Shown here piece after piece: positions 1-10,369 of a stretch of DNA of 64,000 nucleotides. This DNA comes from Strigamia acuminata (taxonomy: Eukaryota > Arthropoda > Chilopoda > Geophilomorpha > Linotaeniidae). Within the stretch, counting starts at the first letter, position 1. Every line of letters starts with the position of its first letter. A program made the translations under genes and the position numbers. The notes beneath the pieces were generated by a model. That model did not search any database and was not told where the DNA came from. It saw only the letters and a list, made by a program, of their open reading frames with translations. The stretch spans positions 12,692,517 to 12,756,516 of the forward strand of contig OX442318.1 in the NCBI GenBank assembly GCA_949358305.1, in the 5' to 3' direction.

Positions 1-2043
1 TAAGCAATTTGAAAAATTTATTAAAATTACAAAAAAAAATCAGATACTTTTGAAACTTGTACACAACATGAAGTATACTCCAAACCGATACAGAGATGTC
101 CTAACTCCGATTGGTTGAGCCATATCACTGGTGTAGTGGCACAAAAAGTAGCCCGTGACACCAAAATTGTTATCTAACTCGGCAAAACGACCAATAAAAA
201 ACTAAACCTTTGTTTACCTGCCAAAAGAAACCAACAAACTATGCTAACTTGATGCACTGTTTACACTTTACATCAAGTTGGTTTCACAAAACGTACTAAT
301 CGGCACGTTTTGTTGACTAGACAGTTTTAGAAATCGTGCAAACTTTGTTCCATTTTTAAATTGCATTAAAAATTCACCCAAGTATTTTATTTGAACAAGT
401 TATTTTTAAAAACTCACATTTTTAAATAAAATAAACTTTTATTTAAAAAAAAAAAATTTGACAAAAATATCGATATTGGTATCGGAAGACAACATCGGCA
501 TCGACTGACATCGGACATAAACTTATGGCTTGCCCCAGACCCCCAATAGTGCATCCATGAACATGAACCAATTCTCCAGGGACATAAATTCATTGAAATT
601 CAATGTCATGAGCATTGGCACATTCTCTTCACACTTGGTCAGTGGTCAACACGGATAAACCCCATTCTTTCATCATTCTGTATTATCCAGAGACAAGAGT
701 TTGTGCCAATTCTGACATCACTGAATTCCAGTGATTTTCCATGACTCCATGGAGAAAATTAAAGTCGAAATAAACTGAGGTCTTTGCTCCGTTCCAGTTG
801 CACGGAGATATTAAGCTAAGTGATATAAGATATATCTATTTTAGTAAAAAAAAACAAACGATACTTGAAATGGATAGACTCCCTTATTCAGAAAAATCAA
901 ACCTTAGTTACAATTAGGGTTAGAATAAATGCATAGAAATTATTTTTATTCAATGAAAAGCCGAAATTGGCTATAAATGCATATTTTCCGAAAATCAGAA
1001 ATAAATGCATAAATGGCCAGTTTTCTGGGAAAAAACAGACACCAGGGGAAGTCACTAAATTAGTGTCCGGAAAAAGTGTTAAGAAATAAAAAAATAAAAA
1101 AATAGAAAAAATGAATTCTAATTACTAATTATAATTCATTTTATCATTTACATCAAGAACACTTTGAAATGGCATTAAGTTGTTATTTAACACCCACTAC
1201 AAGGATATAAGGTCATAACTTGACTTTTTACAACGCACAACTACAGTTCCGCAAACTCTATTATCTCTCGGCAAAATTGTATGAATATTGACTTACAAAT
1301 TCCACGTGTTAACATGCAAAATACTGAGCAGCAAATTGCACTCTCATTTATAACAATACAATTCAAAACCCCCAATCGTGGACCCACAGATATCCATAGA
1401 AAATTAACTACCAGAACATACGTTTTTACTCGATGTAAAGCACTACTTCACCGTACTATTATAACAATTTCTATGCAAAATATTCTTTGCGCCAACTTGC
1501 AAAATGACTTGTCCCAGTGGAACCAGACGAGAGCTCGGGGATCTCGGGCAACTTCACGCATGCAAGATTCTTCCAACTTTTATTGCAATAAAACCTCGGC
1601 CCGCATCAGCAAAAAATGTTTTACAAGCTCATGTACCTCAACCTCGCGTTTCCATTTATTTTTTGTATCGTTTCTTGTTTGCGTTGCAGCGAAATAAAAA
1701 CAAAACTAAAAATATTGACTTTTTAATAACTACGCAAACCTGAACAATTTTATTTTTACAAAAAAAAAAACACAAAAAAAAATTATCGTTTCCTACAATT
1801 TAAGGAGAGAAAGTCTTGACATATTTTCTTCTTTTTTAAAAAATAATTTCATACTCATTACTTACACTTGTTGCGCTGCTAAAGTGCGAGAAAATCGCGT
1901 GACGTGAGTGCGATATCGCATTTTTTTTCAATCTACTATACTGAGCAACAGCAACCAGAATAAAAATTTCAAACCTAATGGAAAGTCGACATACTGTATA
2001 TTTTCTTTTTTTTATTAAATTTTTTTCTTTTTCGTCGAAAATG
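1..2043. other. No gene recognised; distal 3' flank of TOM40
   Basis: AT-rich sequence with only short ORFs that resemble no family. The stretch around 960-1075 recurs in inverted orientation near 38360-38560, so it is part of a dispersed repeat. The last bases hold the TOM40 3'UTR, with a minus-strand AATAAA poly(A) signal at 2011-2016, about 28 nt beyond the stop codon. Confidence 0.5.
2011..2016 (-). terminator. TOM40 poly(A) signal
   Basis: AATAAA on the minus strand (TTTATT on the plus strand), 28 nt past the TOM40 stop codon. Confidence 0.55.
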
Positions 2044-5000
2044 TTATCCAATTATAAGTCCGCAGCCAAATCGACATTGGTTCTTCGCGTGATTCAGCAT
2101 TCCACTCAGCGCAAATGTGAACGGAAGTGGTTGCAGTTTCTTCTCTAGAACAGCCCCAACCGTCCAATTGCTGTCGGCCATACCTGCAACAACAAAAAAT
2201 TTGTTTTGTAAAAGTGGATCGTCAATAAAACTGTTCAGTTCAATTATTAATAAGATGATTTAATCGAAGTGCCTCCGTTGATAGCCGACACGAACGTAAT
2301 ATTTTCATGACTCGCTGTGATTGGTTGAGAGATGCATTGCGATACATTGATGAAAATCCTCGGTTCAGTCTTTGGGGGAGTCAAAGAAGAAGATAAAACC
2401 TCAAAAACATCGTTTTGAGAAACCGTGCGTTGAGGAAACGAACCGACATCAATAGATCTCACCAATCACAGCACGTCATTAAAATAATACGCTCATGTCT
2501 GACATAAACTTAATATTTATAACATAAAACACCATTAATGTGAGCGCCGTACACCGTTTTGACACCTTTTGTACTAAGTGGCATATTGAAATCTGTGTTA
2601 ACCTTCCCGCAGTCATGGGGACGTCAAAAAATTAATTAAGGGGACCAACTTTGATTCCTCAACATCTTTTTCTTCTAATTTTATAATAACTAAACACAGA
2701 TCCTTTTTCAATTAGTAATAAGATAATATAATACCGAGCGACTCTTAATCAGTAAAATGCGGTAATTATAACACAAAACACCATTAACGGGAGCACCGAA
2801 CACTGATTTTCCATCTTTTATCACCGTTAAAACATGTGCCTTTGCCAGGAAAAATGCGATCGCGCCTAGAAAACTAAGATTGTGCACACGTGCAGAAGCA
2901 TTTTTCAAAAGAAGACAGAAATGACCGACCATGGCGACCATGTGTGGTCACTAGCCTTAGCTATGGGAAGTTTAATGACATAACTGCCGGCCTCAGACAG
3001 TAATCAATTTTTTTCACACATAAAATGCAATTTTTTTGCTTAAATCTAACCTTTCAGTACATAAAAAGTGCAATTTTAGCAACTGGTCCAACCGTGGGAC
3101 CCCAGAGGGTATTAATCTGCCACTGATCATAAGTCACCATAACGATAACAATCCAAGACAACTTCCTTGCCAACCTAAATCAAACACTGCAGGAAGAGAT
3201 TCAATGTTTGCTCGAGCATGCTGTTAAAGCAGTTCCCCCCTTTAATCAAATAACCATTTCTTTTACCATTGATTAAACTACCGAATAATAATAAAAATAA
3301 ATCCTTTCAACTTTTTAGTGTCCAGTGGGACAACTTCTTGCAATTGCTCCATGTCTGGGGAAATCACGGAAAACGTAGCTGCAGTGACTGCAACTTGTCA
3401 TAAAACTCTAAGCACATGCAATTTCCAAGCATTTAAGCATTCCTTGAAACGCCAAAAATCAAAATATAAATTTGGTATGCTTCGCATTGGGTCTGATCAG
3501 TGCTTGGACTGGCGACCACTTGGGAATCTCAGTTGTTTCGCATCCCCCTCTGATAACGTTATCATTCCTACTACAGTCGAAACTCTTTATAACGAATCGC
3601 AAGGGACCCGAGAAATCGATTCGTTACAACGAGAATTCGTTACATCGAAATTATTTAACATGGTGTTCTATGGTCAGCCAACCAAACCAGCCATTGTTAG
3701 GTATTTGTTATATCGATAATTCGTTATATCGCGATTCGTTATAAAGAGTTTCGACTGTACAAGAACTTTCGCCATTCTTCCAACGGCGTTTTCTACGTTT
3801 TCCCCAGTTCTCGGTGCAAATGCAAAGAAAGTCGTCTCAAAGAACAATTTTCAAACAAGCATTTTGTGTATCGTATTTTCTCGATTAAGAGTCGCTCTCG
3901 TTTTGCGGCTACTATTCGTGGGCTTTTGTAACCAAACGGGGAACGGTTAATGAAAAACATTCGTCGACGATGATGGTTATTTAGATAGAAATTTTTTTTT
4001 AAAAATTGAAATTTCAATGGAAAAAATTGAAATTTCAATGGAAAAAATTGAAATTTCAATGGAAAAAATTGAAATTTCAATGGAAAAAAATTGAAATATC
4101 AATGGAAAAAATTGAAATTTCAATGGAAAAAATTGAAATTTCAATGGAAAAAATTGAAATTTCACTAAGAAAAATGAAATTTTAATGAAAAAAGTGAAAT
4201 TTCAATCAAAAAAAATGAAATTCTAATAAGAGTCGCGGCTCAGGATATGGTATGTTAAATCAGGACTTCAACAAAACTTGATACGGGTCTCAAAATGGCT
4301 CTAAACATACTTCTTTCATTTTTTACTACGTAATAACTACATCCAAACATTCAAGTTACAAACTTTCAAAGATACAAACTTCAAATTTCGTGACAACACA
4401 CGAGTTAATTCGCGTGTCTAGCACTGTACACCAGCTATTGTAATTTTTAAAATTTCCTTTAATACCGTACTGCCTCGATTTAACGCCGGGGCGTTTATTT
4501 ACTTTTCCAAGTCGACCCCTCCGGCGATTATTCAAAGCCCGGCGATTATTCGCGCCGGGCGTCTAACGAAAAAAAAAGGTTTTTTTACTGCCGCCACCCA
4601 ATCATTTACGTTAAATTACCGTATATTCGTCTAAAAAACGTTTAAAACCGGCGTTTAAACAAACCCGGCGTTTATTTAAGGCCGGCGTTTATTGCCTTTT
4701 CGTTCTGAGTTTGCCCGGCGTTTAATCAGGAGCCGGCGTTTAGATACGACCGGCGTTAAATCAAGGCAGTACGGTATATACAGTCATGGACAAAAAAACT
4801 TTCCTTCAATTTAGCTGTTTTAAGTTTATCTATCATCATTTGCCCAATCTATCTTTTAATACTGTTATTAGGGCAAGACGAGAGACCGGGTCAAGATTGA
4901 CATCACTGAATCTCAATGGATTTTTATGCCACCTGGTAGATAAACTTAAAACAGCTAAACTGAAGCAAAGTTTTTTTTATCGACGACCATACCTTTATTA

Positions 5001-8000
5001 ATTTCTAATAAAATAATAAAAACAACATTAAAAAACATTTCTTTAATTAGGATTAACAATTTTTCCACCTTCTACACCTTCGCTGGACTTACGAACAAAT
5101 TTACTCGAGAAATTTGTTCCCGGAACAAAACCCGTCCGTACTTTCCATCCAAGCAGCTTTTGCCTCCTTAATCCCCCATTCCTCTTCAACTACAACATTC
5201 CAGACTGAACCCTGCTAATTTCCTTAATGGAAGTCCTCTCAGCACTTCCTCTCTACTTACCGATCAAACATCCAAACCCATCAGAGGCCACCAAGCTTTT
5301 TATGAGATTGGCCCAAGAAAAATCACTCCAAGATCAATGCCCAAACCGCACAACCATCCTTAATCCCTAGTAATGACCTAAATAATGAATGCCATAATCA
5401 ATTTAACTTTAGAGCCTCTAACCATCAATTCCCCTCAGCCAAAACCTCTCAAACCTATCACTAATTCATTACCAAACCAAAATATTCAGCCCACAGAGCC
5501 CAGACATCTCTTTAAATGGCCTAATCCAATCTAATCCACTTACTTCTCCACGGCAAAACGCTTATTAAAGCTTTCGGTCCAAGTTGTCGTTTCTCCAACT
5601 TTGTTTTCATTGGCAAATCCAAATTAATTTTGTCACGTACACTTTTTGTTGCTTTCAGTGGCTACAAAGTACAAACAACCCCCTGTATCTAATCTAACTT
5701 ATGGTTTGTTCCATCTGCTTAGTTCACCTTCACACGAATGCCAACATTTGACAACCTTTCTGGGAATGGTGCCAATCGCGGGCATCTTTGTTATCATTAG
5801 AGATTATTAGAGCGGGTGTCATGCGTGCTGCCAGCTATTGCCAAATCTGCTCACTCTGATGGTTCTGCGCGATGGGCGTTTTTATTGATTTTCAAATTCC
5901 ACCTGGCATACTCGCAAAACCTCATAAAATACGACAGGTACGAGGTATCCCTCGCATTACCTGATTAATGAAGGCAGAACGTCCATTAGTTTCATTTTTG
6001 CCCTCGATTAATCGCCGCGGCTATTATTCCAAGAAAAAAAGCTTACGAGGTCTACCGAAATCTTAGAAAATCTAGCAAAATCTAGTAGAAGGTTTGTAGT
6101 AAAGAGAACCTATTGGTATTGTCATTTGATTCCCTTTATTTTAGCAACAACAAAGTGAAAAGCAGAAGATATGGAAGTTCTAGTATTCTGTTACAAAAAT
6201 CAATCTCGCAAAATCGTATAATCTCGGGAGGTTTTTTAAAATTATCAAATATCTTGCGTAACCTCGAAAGATATTACATAATTTTATCAAATCTTGTAGA
6301 ATTCTCGAGGGGTACGACATAGGGATGGAATCTCGTACACTTCTCGAGAATTTCTGGAATCTGAAATCTCATGATTTGGCTATAACCTTGCGAGATTTTG
6401 ATATATTTTACGAAATCTCACGAGATTGGAATCTGTGGAATTTTATGATTCCAGGTTATTATTATTATTCGCCTATGTTGATTCCCCCCCCCCCCCCCCG
6501 CGAGAATTTTAAATGTAATTACCGGTAAAGCTAAGTTCACATGTGCGCGTTGCCGCGCGCGTTTCGCGCGTTCGACGCGAGTGGCGCGCGCGTCACATGT
6601 GAATGCAAAACGTCCACCATGCGTCGCCGTGCGTCGCCGCGCGCGTCGCCGCGACGCAAGTGGACGAATTCTGCGAATTCGCGCGAAGGTCAAAAGTTGA
6701 AATCATTCAACTTTGACGCGACTGACCACGCGTTGCCACCTTCGTAGCAGACGACGCCATGGCTGTTTTTGAAGAAACTTTGATAAATTCTGTCTATCTT
6801 CGTCCATTTATTTATGATAAAAGTGATCCGGATCATAGTCGGAAACATAAAATAAGCAGTGCATGGGACGAAATTGCCGTGGAGTGTGAAAAACCAAGTA
6901 ATTATGTTTTTAAATCATTTTATTCCTATTTTCGATTAAAAAACGATTATTTTCGATTGAAAAACGATTATTTTCTAATGAAAACAATCATTTTCAAAAC
7001 AAAATGATCGTTTTCGATTGAAAAACGATAATTTTCAAGTCACAATGGTCATTTTCACGTCAAAAACATTGAAAATGACCACTGTGACTTGAAAATAATA
7101 GTTTTTCAATCGAAAATAATCGTTTTTTAATCGAAACAGCATGGGAATCAAAAATGTGGTTGACGCGCGTGGTTGACACGCGCAGCAAAGCCTCGCGATT
7201 CCTAGGCGCGTCTACGGCTATACGCGTCGGCCTTGACGCGCGCGTCTAGACGCGCACATGTGAACTTAGCTTAAAGCCTCAAAACTATTCCAAAACCTTT
7301 CAAAATCTTGTTACATATTCCAAAATCTTTCAAAATCTTGTTACATATTCCAAAATCTTTCAAAATCTTGTTACATATTCCAAAATCTTTCAAAATCTTG
7401 TTACATATTCCAAAATCTTTCAAAATCTTGTTACATATTCCAAAATCTTTCAAAATCTTGTGAAATATTCCAAAATCTTTCAAAATCTTGTGAAATATTC
7501 CAAAATCTTTCAAAATCTTGTTAAATATTCCAAAATCTTTCAAAATCTTGTGAAATATTCCAAAAACTTGTGAAATATTTCAAAATCTTGTGAAATATTC
7601 TAAAATCTTATTACATTTTATTAAATCTTGTTAAATATTCCAAAATCTTGTAATATTTTATTAAATCTTGTTAAATATTCCAAAATCTTGTAATATTTTA
7701 TTAAATCTTGTTAAATATTCCAAAATCTTGTAATATTTTATTAAATCTTGTTAAATATTCCAAAATTTTGTAATATTTTATTAATTCTTGTAATATTTTC
7801 CTAAATCTGTAATATTTTACTAAAACTTGTAATAATATTTTACTAAAACTTGTAATAATATTTCACTAAATCTTGCAATATTTTACTAAATCTTGTAATA
7901 TTTTACTAAATCTTGTAAAATATTCCAAAATCTTGTAAAAATATCACAAAATCTTATTAAATCTTATAAAAAAATTCCAAAATCTAATTAAATCTAGTAA

Positions 8001-9743
8001 CACCTATTTTACAAGTCAGAAGTTTGTTAGATCAAAAACAAAAGAAGAAAAGAAAACACTTCCACTCACCTCTGAACACTAGATTAGCTTTTGGCAAGTC
8101 GATCTGATATCCAATAGATGCAACACTTTCCTGCAATCGGAAATTTGTTTCCACTTCAACACCCAGCTGCAGCTGATCGCTGGCTTTGTGGTGATAGCAC
8201 ATGTGAACCCCGGCTCCGCCTAATGTCCCACTCACCGTATAATTCTCAGCTAAAACGAACAAGCAAACAACATTTAATTAAATAAATAAATAAACAAATA
8301 AAATTACTTTTTCTTCCTACTGAATATCAGAAAATTCAGTTTTGACCAAAAACTGACCACTCAATAAATAAAAAACTAATTTGTGACTAAAATTCTGGTT
8401 AATTACCGGCGTAACGAGTAGCTAGAGATAGGACTGCAATTTCTCCGCCCGGCACTTGCGGGCCGTATTGGTAGGCAAGTTCGGCTCCCAACGCTATTTT
8501 CGACGTCACTGATTGCAAATAGTGGGCGACAGCAACCCCAGATTCGTTGATTATGTCTGGATTGCCGAACGTTAACGATCCCGTGAAATCCCGGCCACGG
8601 TAGTCAGACGTGAATTGCGCTGCCAAAAACTTTGATCCTTGAACCTACAAATACAACAAACATACAAAATGAACAAAAAAAACATCAAAATCGAGCGAAT
8701 ATTCAAATAAAAACGTCAAAACCCGCACAAAATCGACTTAAAAACCCCTAATTAGCGAAAACCATCAAAATGTATCAAACAAATTCGTATAAAACACTAT
8801 AAATCTATTGAAAATTACTTAAAACAACAACTGCTACTGGAAATTAACTTAAAACCACCAAAATCCATTGAAAATTCACATAAAACATCAAACTCTACTG
8901 AAAATTGACTTCAAAACACAAAATGAACATAAATGTGGCAAAATCTGCTGAAAATTCGCACAAATGTGGCAAAATCTGCTGAAAATTCGCACAAATGTCG
9001 CAAAATCTGCTGAAAATTCGCACAAATGTCGCAAAATCATCAAAATCATCACCTGCGCGGCAAATTTACACCGGATATTTGAATTAAACTGATGAATTAT
9101 GTTCGCATTCAAGTTCCCAGACGGATCAATATCGCCTAATAGCACAGGAAATGCCTACAAATAAAGAATAAATTAAAGCAATCAGCCAAAACCTGCTCAA
9201 ACCGAACCAAACCTCTGTTAAACTAAATTGCTTCGTTCCCACGTACGTCGCTCCAAAACGATAACCCGATGGAGTTACAGAACTCATGTTAAGTGTATGA
9301 CTGATTTGAAAATGGTTACTTAACCCTTTGTTTATCATCAACTTGGCACCTTCAAAATTCACTGGAAAAACATCTGAAAAACACAACAGAATCAATTAAA
9401 ATTCGAAAAAATACAAAAACTCAAAAAAAGAACCAAAAAACATGCACAAAACCTCAAAAAATGCACAAAAATGCACAAAAATGCATAAAAATTCAAATAA
9501 ATGGACAAAAAATGCACAAAATTTGAAAAATTCAAAAAAATGTGTCGGAAAGAGAAATAAACCTTTGCATTTTTTGTGCAAATCCTCCATGGTTCCAGGA
9601 TTCCGTTCATTGGCGTCTTTGTGTTCCGTCGTGATCGGAGTGGACGAGTCTCCGGCAGCCGGGCTCGGTGAGGCAGTTGGCGGGGGTAAAGGGGCCATTC
9701 CTATGGGCGTCGATGGCGCGCCGGCCGCGAATACGTTTCCCAT
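2044..9743 (-). CDS. TOMM40: Mitochondrial import receptor subunit TOM40, six exons
   Basis: Beta-barrel pore of the TOM complex in the outer mitochondrial membrane, the entry gate for nuclear-encoded precursor proteins. Exons by decreasing coordinate: 9563-9743, 9213-9373, 9053-9154, 8407-8644, 8070-8249, 2044-2183. They sum to 1002 bp (333 aa), close to the roughly 360 aa of vertebrate TOM40. All junctions are GT-AG and keep frame. The start MGNVFAAG is followed by a Pro/Ser-rich N-terminal stretch typical of animal TOM40. Recognisable blocks include FPVNFEGAKLMINKGLSNHF, DYRGRDFTGSLTFGNPDI and the C-terminal strand NWTVGAVLEKKL...RFGCGLIIG, which carries the porin/Tom40 beta-signal. The last intron is 5.9 kb and full of repeats and MITEs, while the others are 58-408 bp. 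The gene is divergent from TTC12. Identification is by family similarity; the joins are inferred. Confidence 0.95.
3572..3759. mobile_element. 188-bp MITE with 29-bp terminal inverted repeats
   Basis: The first and last 29 bases are exact inverted repeats beginning TACAGTCGAAACTC. The interior repeats variants of an ATTCGTTA-type word. The CAGTC-type ends with a TA target suit a Tc1/mariner or pogo-derived non-autonomous element. No coding capacity. It lies in the last intron of TOM40. Confidence 0.8.
3990..4225. repeat. Minisatellite, about 21-bp unit, 10 copies
   Basis: Head-to-tail copies of a unit close to ATTGAAATTTCAATGGAAAAA, degenerating toward the right end. It gives false Phe/Ile/Ser-rich reading frames on the minus strand. 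Intronic to TOM40. Confidence 0.9.
4463..4776. mobile_element. MITE with TACCGTACTGCC ends
   Basis: About 314 bp bounded by inverted repeats that start TACCGTACTGCCTCGATT on the left and the matching complement on the right. The inside is rich in CCGGCGTTTA-type words in both orientations. A TA target is probable. Non-coding, within the TOM40 intron. Confidence 0.75.
4781..4993. mobile_element. Foldback MITE with about 50-bp inverted arms
   Basis: The left arm (about 4781-4832, beginning CAGTCATGGACAAAAAAAC) is the near-exact inverse of the right arm (about 4940-4992). It ends directly beside the preceding MITE, so the two sit head to tail in the TOM40 intron. No coding potential. Confidence 0.7.
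5000..6040. other. TOM40 intron, no feature recognised
   Basis: Unique-looking non-coding sequence between the MITEs and the degenerate tandem array. No family similarity or long frame is seen. Confidence 0.5.
6484..6499. repeat. Poly-C tract (16 C)
   Basis: Uninterrupted run of 16 cytosines, the only long C homopolymer in the window. It lies 30 bp left of the Harbinger-like element and is likely length-variable. Confidence 0.9.
6529..7271. mobile_element. 743-bp PIF/Harbinger-like MITE
   Basis: Ends are inverted repeats beginning AGCTAAGTTCACATGTGCGC, flanked on both sides by TAA, a 3-bp target duplication typical of PIF/Harbinger. The outer parts are very rich in GCGCG words, unlike the AT-rich surroundings. 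The centre (about 6920-7140) is a palindromic low-complexity stretch. No transposase frame. It sits between the two halves of a degenerate tandem array. Confidence 0.82.
7280..8010. repeat. Minisatellite, 30-bp unit grading into about 40-bp unit
   Basis: About nine near-perfect copies of a 30-bp unit (core CAAAATCTTTCAAAATCTTG) at 7280-7560, followed to about 8000 by degenerate units containing TTGTAATATTTTATTAAATC. Related words also occur left of the MITE at 6040-6430. Intronic to TOM40, just upstream of the large intron's donor-side exon. Confidence 0.9.
8925..9042. repeat. Tandem repeat, 31-bp unit, 4 copies
   Basis: Four copies of a unit with core GCAAAATCTGCTGAAAATTC in a TOM40 intron, ending next to the splice donor of exon 9053-9154. 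Confidence 0.85.
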
Positions 9744-10369
9744 CTTAATTTCTTTCTAAGGGTTTGTAGTTACGATTGGATCGATAGATTCGAAGAAATA
9801 CACTCCGGTTTTGTGAAATAGGACTCTTATAACGACCAGAACAGCGTGCGAATTCGAGCAATGGAGGCCGCCATGCGCCGAACTTGGTTGGAAGGCCGAC
9901 AATGTGATTCAATTCCGAGGCATAGGAAAAGTTTTAACAAGCGTATTCTTTGCGAGAATAAAATGTTCAAATAAACACGAAACGATGTACTATCGATGCA
10001 GATAAAATATTCTACTAATTTTGTTTACACGGAAATCTTAAAATAATCGATGTTTTTCTAGATTGTCTCGTTGTGCGAATCACATTTTAGTGAACGGTTC
10101 GGTCCTGATACTGACAAAATAAAACCTCGCTCAACTATAACAATTGTGACGTTACTTTACGTCATTAAATTGGGTCAAAAACCCAGAACGGATCTAACAC
10201 GCCAACACCGATGTACTCTCACACAGAATCAAACAATTTAATTTTACGAATTTTGAATAAACAATTCATGAAATGCTTTTATTTTTCAAAATATTTATCG
10301 ACAGGCATTCCTTTTTATTTTCTCGTTGTATCTTGGTAGTTGCCATAGCGACACAACAGCGCTTCGAAA
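9744..10369. promoter_or_regulatory. Divergent TOM40/TTC12 promoter region
   Basis: 626 bp between the two start codons. It contains a YY1-like GCCGCCATGCG word near 9868-9878 and the X-box at 10339-10352. The TTC12 start itself lies in AAAATGGCGGC, a YY1-type motif. No other frame here is credible. Confidence 0.5.
10339..10352 (+). promoter_or_regulatory. RFX X-box upstream of TTC12
   Basis: GTTGCCATAGCGAC matches the X-box pattern GTNRCC-N(0-3)-RGYAAC at all but one position. It lies 17 bp before the TTC12 start codon. RFX factors drive ciliary genes and TTC12 is a ciliary dynein-arm assembly factor, so motif and gene agree. Binding is inferred. Confidence 0.6.

Noticed and set aside
3793-4165. 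Phe/Ile/Ser-rich minus-strand ORFs
   Set aside because: Translation of the 21-bp minisatellite in a TOM40 intron.
7271-7543. ORF with repeated KDFGICNKIL
   Set aside because: Translation of the 30-bp minisatellite; no start context and no family.
7280-8000. CRISPR-like array
   Set aside because: Units are head-to-tail with no unique spacers, in an animal genome.
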